A stretch of 8,730 bases of DNA from Dysgonamonadaceae bacterium (GCA_031258895.1 JAIRMF010000055.1:1-8730), one strand, 5' to 3'. Counted from the stretch's first letter, positions 1-7,803 are shown. Numbers and translations are program-made. The notes: generated from the letters alone by a model not told the origin.

Positions 1-372
<372 letters not shown>

Positions 373-466
373 CTTAAAAAAAATAACAACCGGAAAAAGT
401 TACTTGCCGGTCGGTCGCAAAATGAATTCCTGTTTTTTTCCCGAATAGTCAAATAATATAAATTAT
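373..466 (+). other. 23S-5S internal transcribed spacer
   Basis: This AT-rich spacer lies between the mature 23S and 5S ends and holds no tRNA. A short inverted repeat, ACCGG at 389-393 with CCGGT at 407-411, could form a 5-bp hairpin with a 13-nt loop. Such stems are common at rRNA processing sites, but the role is inferred here. A run of seven T at about 433-439 has no strong stem before it, so I do not call it a terminator. The boundaries depend on the inferred ends of the flanking rRNAs. Confidence 0.75.
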
Positions 467-576
467 TTTGGTAGTTATAGCGCCGGGGTCCCACCTCTTC
501 CCATCCCGAACAGAGAAGTTAAACCCGGTCGCGCCAATGGTACTGCTTGCCGCGGGAGAGTAGGTAACTGCCAAAA
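467..576 (+). rRNA. rrf: 5S ribosomal RNA (complete)
   Basis: This is a complete 5S rRNA gene of about 110 nt. Internal conserved segments are present: GGGTCCCACCTCTTCCCAT at 486-504, CCGAACAGAGAAGTTAAACCC at 506-526, the ATGGTACTGC block around 537-546, and GGGAGAGTAGG at 554-564. The terminal stem pairs TTTGGTAGTTA at 467-477 with TAACTGCCAAA at 565-575, with one G-T wobble, which fixes both ends within a base or two. It follows 23S on the same strand in the usual 16S-23S-5S order. The 3' side of the stem runs straight into a T10 tract. Confidence 0.96.
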
Positions 577-586
577 TTTTTTTTTT
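565..586 (+). terminator. rRNA operon terminator: 5S terminal stem plus T10
   Basis: The 3' strand of the 5S terminal helix, ending at about 576, is followed at once by ten T residues (577-586). I see no separate GC-rich hairpin downstream. The 5S closing stem (467-477 with 565-575) may therefore serve as the terminator stem, or the T tract may act with the AAAATTTT junction. The T tract is seen directly; termination is inferred. Confidence 0.5.
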
Positions 587-874
587 GTTCTGTTCCTGTT
601 TATACAGCAACCAAACGTTGTATATAGGTATCCATATATCCGAACGAATCAACGTCTATTTCGTCTCCGGTAAACCACTGTACGATGCTGAGAAGCCGGC
701 AGACATTAATCCCCATCCACTTACAAGTCTCGACCCGCCTTGTCGTGGTATTGAATATCTCATGACGAATATCAAGTAGGATGCAAAGTAGCGTCAATCG
801 GATGCAACGCAACGCGAGTGGGATGCAACGAAAATACTCAACTACATGAGGCCAGATGATTGAATAACATTACA
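587..874. other. Non-coding gap between 5S rRNA and porX 3' ends
   Basis: About 290 nt lie between two convergent units. I see no tRNA, conserved ORF or TAnnTTTG promoter box. Short frames exist on both strands, but none gives a recognisable protein. A weak imperfect hairpin involves TATACA (601-606), CAAC (608-611) and GTTGTATA (617-624); it has a bulge and a mismatch, and no T run follows. The distinct element is the 21-bp periodic repeat at 777-828, listed separately. No convincing terminator for the minus-strand porX transcript is visible; a 4-bp CTCA/TGAG stem near 837-850 followed by TATTTTC on the minus strand is too weak to call. Confidence 0.6.
777..828. repeat. Three TNGGATGCAA repeats at exact 21-bp period
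   Basis: The core GGATGCAA occurs at 779-786, 800-807 and 821-828, so successive copies start exactly 21 bp apart, or two helical turns. A T two bases before each core is also conserved (777, 798, 819). Copies 2 and 3 share two more bases (GGATGCAACG). The remaining spacer sequence is not conserved between copies, which is more like spaced binding sites than a recent tandem duplication. No copy was found elsewhere in the window. A frame read from 781 to 849 on the plus strand puts MQ every seven residues, but its coding potential is unsupported. Function is unknown. Confidence 0.7.
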
Positions 875-2422
875 TTAAGACTTCGGACGAAGCGTCAGAA
901 GTGGAACCAACATCTCTTCAAGTGAAATGCCGCCGTGCTGAAAAGTGCCCGTGAAATGCTGGGTAAATTGATTGTAATTGTTCGGAAAAGCAAAAAAATC
1001 ATAGTTCTGCGCTATAATGTACTTCGAACTTAAACTCGGAGAAGGAAGACAAGCGTTAACAGGACTGTCAATAGTGAAAACCTCCCTGCGATTAAACGTC
1101 ATGTTCCTGCCATGCTTGTAACGAAGACTGCTGCTCGTATCACGTTCCCCTGATACCTTAACAGAATTCGTCACAAGAATAGAACCGTGATCGGTAGTCA
1201 ATACAACACAACAACCCTTCTCCGATATGCGACGAAATAAAGACATTATACCGGAATGCTCAAACCAGGAACGAGTCAAAGACCGGTAAGCAGCCTCGGA
1301 TGACGATAACTCCCGCAAAACCCTCGATTCGGTCCGGGAATGTGATAACATGTCTATGAAATTGAAAACCATAACGTTTAACCGGTAATTGTCTGTGTTG
1401 TCAAAACTGTTCAATAACTTCTCACACTGAATAGAACCGCCTACCTTGACATACGAAAAAGAAACATCCCGCCCACAACGCTCCAACTGACGACCAACAA
1501 AAAACTCCTCACTCAAATTCTTCCCTTCATCCGAATCCTCATCAACCCAATGATCAGGATAATGACGCGAAATCTCCAACGGCATAAGACCGGAAAAAAT
1601 AGAATTGCGAGAATATTGTGTCACTGTCGGAAGGATCGAATAATATAAATCCTCAACAGGGGTGAAATGCTCCGACAACATGTCCTTTACGGCTCGCCAC
1701 TGATCAAACCTGAAATTGTCTATCAAAATGAAAAATACACGCTCCCCGGAATCAAGAAGCGGAAATACGGCACGCCTGAAAATATCAGGACTGATAACAG
1801 GACGTGTGTCCGGGTTCGATAGCCAGTCAAAATAGTTGTCCCTGATAAACCGAGCAAAAAGACGGTTGGCCTCCACCTTCTGGGAATGAAGAATGTCCGA
1901 GACGCCGGTCCTGCTATCCTCCAATTCCAAATCCCAATAAGTGAGAGTCTTGTAAATATCTTTCCATTCCTGATCAGTACCGCCGCCGCCTATCTGACTG
2001 TCTATAAGGCTAAACTGCCTGCTGTAACGTGAAGCTGCCGTCTGGGTGATAATGCGGCTCTTATCCAAATTCTTTTTTATACAAAGCAGAATTTGACTGG
2101 AATTAACAGGCTTGGTTAAATAGTCCGATATCTTGCCGCCTATTGCCTGCTCCATAATGCCCTCGTCCTCACTCTTAGTGATCATCACAACAGGGGTGTC
2201 CGGCGATATCTCCTTGATCCTCAAAAGAGTCTGAAGACCACTCAAACCAGGCATGTTCTCGTCCAAAAAAATAAGATCAAAAACCCCGCTAAGACAACTG
2301 TCAATAGCATCCTGACCGCTGCAAACAGTCACTACGTCGTAGCCCCTGTCTGTCAAAAACATTATGTGGGGCGTGAGAAGATATATCTCGTCATCAGCCC
2401 AAAGTATCCTGCTGCTCTTCAT
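875..2422 (-). CDS. porX: PorX-like response regulator with PglZ phosphodiesterase domain
   Basis: A 515-aa cytoplasmic two-component response regulator, close to the length I recall for PorX. Residues 1-122 form a CheY-like receiver: acidic pair D10/D11, phospho-acceptor D54 in FLDENMPG, T82, and K104 in LTKP. Residues ~123-215 look helical. Residues ~225-515 are a PglZ/alkaline-phosphatase-superfamily domain with likely metal and catalytic positions D235 (ILIDNFRFDQW), T266/T268 (LPTVTQYSRNS), D357 and H361 (DMLSH), D411/H412 (TTDHG) and H496 (QHGGISLEE). In Porphyromonas gingivalis PorX, together with PorY and SigP, controls the type IX secretion system, and its domain is reported to hydrolyse oligonucleotides; that is family knowledge. 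All key positions look intact, so activity is plausible. The start at 2422 (MKSSRILWADDE) is chosen over an upstream extension to 2509, which runs through the promoter. No PorY-like kinase is nearby. The gene is divergent from the ABC transporter. Confidence 0.93.
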   Translation of the reverse strand: MKSSRILWADDEIYLLTPHIMFLTDRGYDVVTVCSGQDAIDSCLSGVFDLIFLDENMPGLSGLQTLLRIKEISPDTPVVMITKSEDEGIMEQAIGGKISDYLTKPVNSSQILLCIKKNLDKSRIITQTAASRYSRQFSLIDSQIGGGGTDQEWKDIYKTLTYWDLELEDSRTGVSDILHSQKVEANRLFARFIRDNYFDWLSNPDTRPVISPDIFRRAVFPLLDSGERVFFILIDNFRFDQWRAVKDMLSEHFTPVEDLYYSILPTVTQYSRNSIFSGLMPLEISRHYPDHWVDEDSDEGKNLSEEFFVGRQLERCGRDVSFSYVKVGGSIQCEKLLNSFDNTDNYRLNVMVFNFIDMLSHSRTESRVLRELSSSEAAYRSLTRSWFEHSGIMSLFRRISEKGCCVVLTTDHGSILVTNSVKVSGERDTSSSLRYKHGRNMTFNRREVFTIDSPVNACLPSPSLSSKYIIAQNYDFFAFPNNYNQFTQHFTGTFQHGGISLEEMLVPLLTLRPKS

Positions 2423-2470
2423 TATACATCGCGTTTTGTTTAATAATACGTCCACAAAAACAACATAGAA

Positions 2471-2478
2471 CAAAGATA
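2471..2478 (-). promoter_or_regulatory. porX promoter -7 box (TATCTTTGT)
   Basis: On the minus strand the sequence reads TATCTTTG followed by T, a full match to the Bacteroidota -7 consensus TAnnTTTGY. It ends 48 nt before the porX ATG. The nearest upstream TTG (2506-2504) is 25 nt away, slightly beyond the usual range, so the -33 element is weak or displaced. It lies within the inverted repeat at 2486-2506. Confidence 0.55.
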
Positions 2479-2485
2479 ACTCTTT

Positions 2486-2506
2486 TTGCCGAATATTGTC
2501 CGGCAA
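2486..2506. promoter_or_regulatory. Inverted repeat between divergent promoters (possible operator)
   Basis: TTGCCG (2486-2491) and CGGCAA (2501-2506) are perfect 6-bp inverted arms around a 9-nt spacer that contains AATATT. The dyad centre (2496) lies almost midway between the outward-facing -7 boxes of porX (2471-2478) and the ABC gene (2521-2528), and it covers both -33 regions. A dimeric regulator bound here could control both genes. The symmetry is seen directly; the operator role is inferred. Confidence 0.4.
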
Positions 2507-2528
2507 CAAAAATTATTCAGTAACTTTG
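2496..2528 (+). promoter_or_regulatory. ABC transporter promoter (TTG-N22-TAACTTTGT)
   Basis: A TTG at 2496-2498 and a perfect TAACTTTG at 2521-2528 (followed by T) are 22 nt apart, which fits Bacteroidota TTG-N17-23-TAnnTTTGY promoters. The -7 box ends 24 nt before the ATG at 2553. The -33 TTG sits inside the spacer of the inverted repeat, so a protein bound there would occlude it. Confidence 0.6.
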
Positions 2529-2552
2529 TACAACATAATTATTTTACCCCGT

Positions 2553-4400
2553 ATGAAAGATTTCCTCATCGCACTCAAACGGTTTTTACCGCCATACAAA
2601 AAATACCTCGCCCTCAGTATAGTGATGAATGTCCTCTCGGCTCTCCTCAATCTGGTTACTTTCGCGATCATTAAACCTATCCTCGAAGTCCTCTTCAAAA
2701 CAGTAGACACAACGTACCAATACATGCCGTACGACTTCTCATCTTTCGGCTCAATAATGAACTCAATGGAAGCATTGAAAAATAATTTCTTCTGGTACGT
2801 CTCGGTCATAATGGAAAAGTACGACGCAACAATGGCTCTCGTTATACTTGCAACTTATCTGATTGGGGCAACAATACTGAGAACCCTCGCGATGTATCTG
2901 GCAGCTTATTTCATGATACCGATCAGAACCGGAGTCGTAAGAGATATTCGAAACATGGTCAATGGCAAAATACTGTCCCTCCCTCTCGCTTTCTTCTCCG
3001 AAGAACGTAAAGGAGACATCATAGCGCGTATCTCGGGTGACGTGAACGAAATAGAATCCTCAGTTATGAGTTCGCTCGATATGATGTTCAAAAATCCCGT
3101 GATGATCATAATATATCTCGTCGGAATGATCGTGATAAGTTGGCAATTGACGCTGTTCGTAATCGTCGTACTGCCGTTCGCCGGATATATCATGGGTCAG
3201 ATAGGCAAAAAACTGAAAAAAAGCTCCTACATCGGACAACAACAGTGGGGATACCTGATATCACTCGTCGAGGAAACTCTCAGCGGGCTGCGTATCATCA
3301 AAGCGTTCAATGCCGAAAGTAAAATATCCGAACGATTCAAAGCCTCCAATGACAATTTCAGGTCTATTACCGAAAGTGTGTTCAGAAGACAGCAATTGGC
3401 ACACCCTATGAGTGAACTGCTTGGTACCGTAACCATCGCTATCGTCCTCGTATACGGCGGCTCGCTCATACTCGGCAATAACAGTGATATAACCGGCAGC
3501 TCCTTCATCGTCTACCTGACCGTCTTCTACCTGCTGATAAACCCCGCAAAAGACCTCGCCAAGTCGGTATATTCAATCCAAAAAGGACTTGCCTCACTTG
3601 ACCGAGTGGACAAAATACTGAAAGCCGAATCGGATATCAACGACCCGAAAAACCCGCAGCACGTTTCATTCAACACAGGCATAGAATATCGCGATGTGTG
3701 GTTCCGCTACAATGAAGAGTGGGTGATAAAGAACGTCAACCTGACTATCCCCAAAGGAAAAACCGTTGCCTTAGTCGGGCAGTCCGGTTCCGGTAAATCC
3801 ACCATGGCAGATCTTATTCCCCGCTTTTACGACGTCAAACAAGGAGCTATCGTCATCGACGGGCAGGATATTCGTAACTTCCGGCTGAAAGACCTTAGAC
3901 AACTGATGGGTATAGTCAATCAGGAAGCTATTCTGTTTAACGACAGTTTCTTCAACAACATCGCGTTCGGGGTCGAAAATGCCACCAAAGAAAAGGTAGA
4001 AGAAGCATCCCGAATTGCCAACGCTCACGAGTTTATAATAGCATCGGAAAACGGCTACGATACCAATATAGGCGACCGCGGATGTAAACTCTCGGGGGGC
4101 CAAAGACAACGAATCAGCATCGCGCGGGCTATTCTGAAAAATCCTCCGTTACTGATTCTTGATGAAGCAACTTCCGCTCTTGATACCGAATCGGAACGGC
4201 TGGTACAGGACGCTCTTGACAGACTGATGAAAAACCGAACTACGTTTGTTATCGCACACAGGCTCTCCACAATCCGTAATGCCGACCTTATATGTGTCCT
4301 CCACGAGGGTGAAATCGTAGAACAGGGCGCCCACAACGAATTAATCGGTAAGAATGGCTATTACAGGCAGTTGTATGAGATGCAGTTCCCAAATCAATGA
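2553..4400 (+). CDS. MsbA-type ABC exporter, fused permease and ATPase
   Basis: A 615-aa half-transporter of the type I exporter family, expected to homodimerise in the inner membrane and move lipid or amphipathic substrates outward using ATP. Six hydrophobic segments fall near residues 18-40, 93-120, 181-197, 199-216, 288-307 and 315-332. A ~50-residue polar periplasmic loop follows the first. The nucleotide-binding domain starts at about 376: likely A-loop Y386, Walker A GQSGSGKST (409-417), Q-loop Q457, signature LSGGQ (513-517), Walker B LLILDE with catalytic E538, D-loop SALD (541-544) and H-loop H569. All are intact. The ATG at 2553 is preferred because an upstream in-frame TTG at 2496 lies within the promoter. 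Substrate cannot be told from sequence: MsbA-like lipid A or other lipid export is the leading guess, multidrug or peptide export the alternative. It is divergent from porX and probably monocistronic, since the next gene converges. Confidence 0.92.
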   Translation: MKDFLIALKRFLPPYKKYLALSIVMNVLSALLNLVTFAIIKPILEVLFKTVDTTYQYMPYDFSSFGSIMNSMEALKNNFFWYVSVIMEKYDATMALVILATYLIGATILRTLAMYLAAYFMIPIRTGVVRDIRNMVNGKILSLPLAFFSEERKGDIIARISGDVNEIESSVMSSLDMMFKNPVMIIIYLVGMIVISWQLTLFVIVVLPFAGYIMGQIGKKLKKSSYIGQQQWGYLISLVEETLSGLRIIKAFNAESKISERFKASNDNFRSITESVFRRQQLAHPMSELLGTVTIAIVLVYGGSLILGNNSDITGSSFIVYLTVFYLLINPAKDLAKSVYSIQKGLASLDRVDKILKAESDINDPKNPQHVSFNTGIEYRDVWFRYNEEWVIKNVNLTIPKGKTVALVGQSGSGKSTMADLIPRFYDVKQGAIVIDGQDIRNFRLKDLRQLMGIVNQEAILFNDSFFNNIAFGVENATKEKVEEASRIANAHEFIIASENGYDTNIGDRGCKLSGGQRQRISIARAILKNPPLLILDEATSALDTESERLVQDALDRLMKNRTTFVIAHRLSTIRNADLICVLHEGEIVEQGAHNELIGKNGYYRQLYEMQFPNQ

Positions 4401-4447
4401 TTATCAGGCAAGGTACCGTACTGAATATGACCCTAACTCTTATGATT

Positions 4448-4472
4448 CGTCGAGGGCTTTGTCGATGTTTTT
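4448..4472 (+). terminator. Probable intrinsic terminator of the ABC gene
   Basis: CGTCGA (4448-4453) pairs with TCGATG (4462-4467) as a 6-bp stem with one G-U pair and an 8-nt loop, followed directly by TTTTT (4468-4472). It lies 47 nt after the ABC stop codon in the 75-nt convergent gap. The stem is short, so the call is moderate. On the opposite strand no T run follows the stem, so it would not serve the rhamnosidase gene. Confidence 0.45.
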
Positions 4473-4475
4473 CTC

Positions 4476-7400
4476 CTAGTATATTTTCAGTTCCACAGGG
4501 CCGAGCAGCCCGCTTTCCCTTAGAGGTGAATCTTTTTTCGGCGGGTTGAATGTCCATGTTTTTCTTTGATCTTCCGGCAGGGATGCGTCATAGACAAGAC
4601 GGTTAAACCATGTACCCGTTACCTCAATATTCAGGATGTTTTCACCTTGTTTTAGGGCGTCGGTAATATCGATACTGTATGGTGGAGTCCAAAGGGTTCG
4701 CAGTTTCCGGCCGTTGAGGGTTACCTCGGCAATCATTTCCACACGTCCCAGGTCGAGACAGTAGGTTGTGTTTTTTTCGATCTGTCCGGCATTGAAGACA
4801 GTAGTGTATTTGACTGTCCCTGAAAATGCTTTTGCCTCCGGTGTGAGATCGAGATCTTTCCACGCTTTCAGTTCTCCGGTTTCGAGTTTGGCCGGTGCTC
4901 CCCATCCGGATGGAAATTCGAGTGTCCATCTGCCTGTGAGTTCCTTTGAAGCGCTGAGAGGTTTCCTTGCCGGCATTTGTTCGGTGTTTCTGCGGAAGAC
5001 TACGAAACATGAGCCGGCAGGCGCCAGGTCAAATTCTACGGATGTTCTTCCGTCGCCACTGTTAAGAGTTATGGCTTTGTGTATCTCACCGCTTACAGGG
5101 TCCCATATCTCTGCGTTTTCGGTGTTGTTGAAACTTAACTTGCCTTTGAAACCGCCGCCGGGATTAGCACATATGTAATACCAGTCAGCGCCTCCCGTTC
5201 TACGGTGCAGCCACATCGCATCACCACCCGTAACATCGGGAGCAATCCTGACGGCCCTCACAGCATCGTTAATTGACGTCCCCGATAATACCTTCCCTTT
5301 GCCTACGGTACGTATCCTCCCGCCATCACTTCCGGTTTCCCCGCCTGCCTCACCCCAGATAGCTCTTACAGCGGCGTTGAAACGCCATTGCGCGGTCTCG
5401 CCTCCCGAAAGAGTGGCCGGGCTTTGAGGTGCGTCCGCCACGAGGATCATCCCGTCTTTGACAAGTTCCAACAGCCTGTTTAACGTTTCGGGCAACATGC
5501 GTTTGTTATCAGGTATCCACATCAAAGAATAACTGATTCCCTCCGGCGTGACTATTCTTCCGTTCTTAACCGATATTCTATTCAGCAGTATGTCGGGATT
5601 ACAGTAGTCATATTTATATCCGTCAGGGAACGGGGCTTTTTGATCGGGTTTATGATCTATTTCATCTCCGAGATACCAGAGCACGTCGGATACGGGTCTC
5701 CCGCGTTCGAGCATGTAGTTCAGGCGGGCGATGTATGTTGTAAATTCTTTCATGTGTTTCCACCATGTCTGTCCTCTAAGGAAGGGCGTCCCGATGGCGG
5801 CCTCACCGAATGAGGTTCCGGGTTGGGGGCCGTCTGTTCGAGGGTTATGGGTATAAGTATGGAAGTATAGATGGGTGACCCCTTCGATAAAATTACGGTT
5901 TGCGACCTCCTTGAGTTTTGAGAGATGCTCATCCCACGTCAGTTGGAATGATGTGAACGCTTCGGCTGCTACACGAGTTTTGCCATAGAGACGTGCGGCA
6001 GATGCGGTGGGCTTTATGGGCTTGAAATTAATAGAGCCGACGAACGAGTCTTCAAGCGGTTGCCAAAACTCGCACATCGGGACGTCGGCATGTTTGAAAT
6101 ATTCGAGTATATCTGCCGGGAAAACATCGCCGGCCGCTGTTTCGACGGTAAGTTCGAGCTTCTTCTCACGGCTCAGTTCTTTGAAACGTCCGTAGTATTC
6201 GTTCACGGAGAGATGATTGATGACGGATCTCCAGTCACGGAGGAATCTTGTGGTCGTTTCGTGATCTTTGACGACGTACCCAAACAGTGCAGGCAACCAT
6301 TTTCGCAGCTTGTATCCCGACAGTTGTTCGAATTTGGTTTCCATGTCGCCTGTCCAGGTCTGTGTTTTACATTCCCAACTGTCGAAATGGATTCCGGTAA
6401 GCAGTCCTCCCGCGAGTACGCCTTCTGTGAGCCGTCCGATGTAGCCGTCGAAATGAGCGTTAGCGCCTTTGGAATTGAGTTTGTCGCATTCCCAGCCAGT
6501 ACCTTCCGGCGGGGCGGGTGCGTTACGTTCTCCCGTATTGAGGTGGCCTATCCGGAGTATTGTCCACTTTCCGTCGGGGATTTCCCAGTCGATATTTCCC
6601 GTTTCGTCTTTCAGTTCGGACAGGTCGATGATTTCTTCGGGCCTGACGAACGTTGTCGGCGACTGTGTCGGGTTGTCGTTTTCCCTCACTATGCTTCTGA
6701 GCGTCCATGCCGCCTCCGACTCCCAGGCATTCTTACGGGCTGCGGAAAACAGTCGAAGCGAATAGATGTTCATGTTGTACCGGTTTTTGATTTTGATGCG
6801 GTATTGTGTTGTTGCGTTACGGGGTTCGTTGCAGGCGATAGAGATTGGCCGGTCGTCCTGCCAGTTGCTTTGGGGCATTTTGACATTGGCCAGATGTTGA
6901 TTACCGTCGGTCGATATCGCCTCGATTTGCACCGTCACATTCGGTTCGTAGCACCGGCCGTGGTTGAATTGTTGGACGCTTGAAAATTCGACGGTACGCA
7001 CCTTGACGGGTTTCGGGAATGTTATTTCGACCTCGTATAGACTGTCTCCGGACAGCGGAGGCAGCTTGAGCGGTTTGTTATCGTTGCGTTCCGCTATCAG
7101 GTCTTTCCACTGTATGCCGTTGTTACCTTTCACGGCGCTCGGTTGCAGCGGCTCGCCCGTGTCGTCTTTCGGGGTTGGGAAAGCGATCACGGCCACATCA
7201 CGATAATCTCGCCATGTCTCGTCCGGTTTCGGGATCGGTAATATGACTTTTTTCTTTCCTCCGCCTTCGATATCGGTGCGACTCCATGCAAGATGCCTCA
7301 TCGCATTTTCCGGTTCTATCCAGGGCCCTCCCGACATTGCCCATCCGGGGCAGTTGTGCATGGAGAATTTCAGTCCGAGTCTTTTACATTCCTGAGCCGT

Positions 7401-7748
7401 ATGTTCGATCATCAGTTCCCAGGCCGGGCTGAGGCAGGGTATTTGCGGTTCTGCTTCCGGCCATGCTCCGCCGAACTGTCCGTGGAACATTTGTATGCCT
7501 GCGAAACCGGCTTCGGCGATAGCTTCGAGGTCGGCTGTGATTCCGGCTGCCGATACGTTTCCTCCGATATAGTGAAACCATGTTTCGGGACAGTAGTTTT
7601 TTGTCGGTTTGCCGAATAATTCCGCATCGGACTTTCCGAAGGCTCTGAACAGTTCTTCGGCGGAGGGTGCGGACGCTCTCCGGACGGGACGCTCCGTGCA
7701 TGCGCATATGGAAACCGTACAGAGGATGAGATAGAGGTATGTTTTCAT
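4476..7748 (-). CDS. GH106-like alpha-L-rhamnosidase, exported lipoprotein
   Basis: A 1090-aa glycoside hydrolase expected to release alpha-L-rhamnose from plant or microbial polysaccharides at the cell surface or in the periplasm. The N-terminus is a signal peptide whose ICAC sequence puts a candidate lipid-accepting Cys at 17; Cys at the -2 position is unusual, so SpII processing is likely rather than certain. The catalytic region opens with PETWFHYIGGNVSAAGITADLEAIAEAGFAGIQMF-type sequence (54-88), typical of GH106, with HNCPGW at 131-136. Candidate catalytic acids are E459 (HFDSWEC) and E596 (AAEAFTS), which I match from memory to the pair in Bacteroides thetaiotaomicron BT0986. A beta-sandwich resembling sugar-binding domains ends the protein (~935-1090; VTLNGRKL...PPYSIDITDALKQGENILNIEV). 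The frame is intact and the length fits large GH106 enzymes. It stands alone, with no SusC/SusD or regulator beside it. The exact glycan is unknown. Confidence 0.87.
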   Translation of the reverse strand: MKTYLYLILCTVSICACTERPVRRASAPSAEELFRAFGKSDAELFGKPTKNYCPETWFHYIGGNVSAAGITADLEAIAEAGFAGIQMFHGQFGGAWPEAEPQIPCLSPAWELMIEHTAQECKRLGLKFSMHNCPGWAMSGGPWIEPENAMRHLAWSRTDIEGGGKKKVILPIPKPDETWRDYRDVAVIAFPTPKDDTGEPLQPSAVKGNNGIQWKDLIAERNDNKPLKLPPLSGDSLYEVEITFPKPVKVRTVEFSSVQQFNHGRCYEPNVTVQIEAISTDGNQHLANVKMPQSNWQDDRPISIACNEPRNATTQYRIKIKNRYNMNIYSLRLFSAARKNAWESEAAWTLRSIVRENDNPTQSPTTFVRPEEIIDLSELKDETGNIDWEIPDGKWTILRIGHLNTGERNAPAPPEGTGWECDKLNSKGANAHFDGYIGRLTEGVLAGGLLTGIHFDSWECKTQTWTGDMETKFEQLSGYKLRKWLPALFGYVVKDHETTTRFLRDWRSVINHLSVNEYYGRFKELSREKKLELTVETAAGDVFPADILEYFKHADVPMCEFWQPLEDSFVGSINFKPIKPTASAARLYGKTRVAAEAFTSFQLTWDEHLSKLKEVANRNFIEGVTHLYFHTYTHNPRTDGPQPGTSFGEAAIGTPFLRGQTWWKHMKEFTTYIARLNYMLERGRPVSDVLWYLGDEIDHKPDQKAPFPDGYKYDYCNPDILLNRISVKNGRIVTPEGISYSLMWIPDNKRMLPETLNRLLELVKDGMILVADAPQSPATLSGGETAQWRFNAAVRAIWGEAGGETGSDGGRIRTVGKGKVLSGTSINDAVRAVRIAPDVTGGDAMWLHRRTGGADWYYICANPGGGFKGKLSFNNTENAEIWDPVSGEIHKAITLNSGDGRTSVEFDLAPAGSCFVVFRRNTEQMPARKPLSASKELTGRWTLEFPSGWGAPAKLETGELKAWKDLDLTPEAKAFSGTVKYTTVFNAGQIEKNTTYCLDLGRVEMIAEVTLNGRKLRTLWTPPYSIDITDALKQGENILNIEVTGTWFNRLVYDASLPEDQRKTWTFNPPKKDSPLRESGLLGPVELKIY

Positions 7749-7795
7749 GTTGTTATATTTATTGTATTTTATGTTGGCCTTGATAGTTCATAGAA

Positions 7796-7803
7796 CAAAG
7801 TTA
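7796..7803 (-). promoter_or_regulatory. GH106 gene promoter -7 box (TAACTTTGT)
   Basis: Read on the minus strand this is TAACTTTG followed by T, a perfect TAnnTTTGY match that ends 47 nt before the ATG at 7748. No TTG is visible at the expected -33 distance, so the promoter may depend on an activator or be weak. The leader between box and ATG is strongly AT-rich, as is usual for Bacteroidota translation starts. Confidence 0.5.

Noticed and set aside
601..624. Imperfect hairpin just after the T10 tract as a second terminator
   Set aside because: The stem is AT-rich with a bulge and a mismatch, and no T run follows it.
585..779. A 64-codon frame after the 5S gene
   Set aside because: It begins right at the rRNA terminator, has no promoter box and encodes nothing recognisable.
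781..849. A 22-codon micro-ORF with MQ repeated every seven residues (plus strand)
   Set aside because: The periodicity follows automatically from the 21-bp DNA repeat. There is no promoter box upstream, the minus strand is also open here, and nothing else supports translation.
881..892. CTTCG-GA-CGAAG hairpin as the porX terminator
   Set aside because: It lies inside the last codons of porX, has only a two-base gap between arms, and no T tract follows on the minus strand.
875..2422. PglZ domain as a sign of a BREX or Pgl phage-defence system
   Set aside because: The domain is fused to an N-terminal receiver as in PorX, and no brxC, pglX, brxL or other defence gene is nearby.
2423..2509. 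A 29-residue N-terminal extension of PorX
   Set aside because: It crosses the porX -7 box at 2471-2478, and the receiver domain begins normally at MKSSRILWADDE.
2496..2552. A 19-residue N-terminal extension of the ABC transporter from an upstream TTG
   Set aside because: It would run through the -7 box at 2521-2528. The ATG at 2553 gives a normal exporter N-terminus and a 24-nt gap from the box.
6060..6983. A 307-codon open frame on the plus strand
   Set aside because: It lies wholly antisense to the well-supported GH106 gene, resembles no protein family I know, and is a typical by-product of the codon bias of the opposite strand. The shorter frames at 4768-5178 and 6469-6765 are rejected for the same reason.
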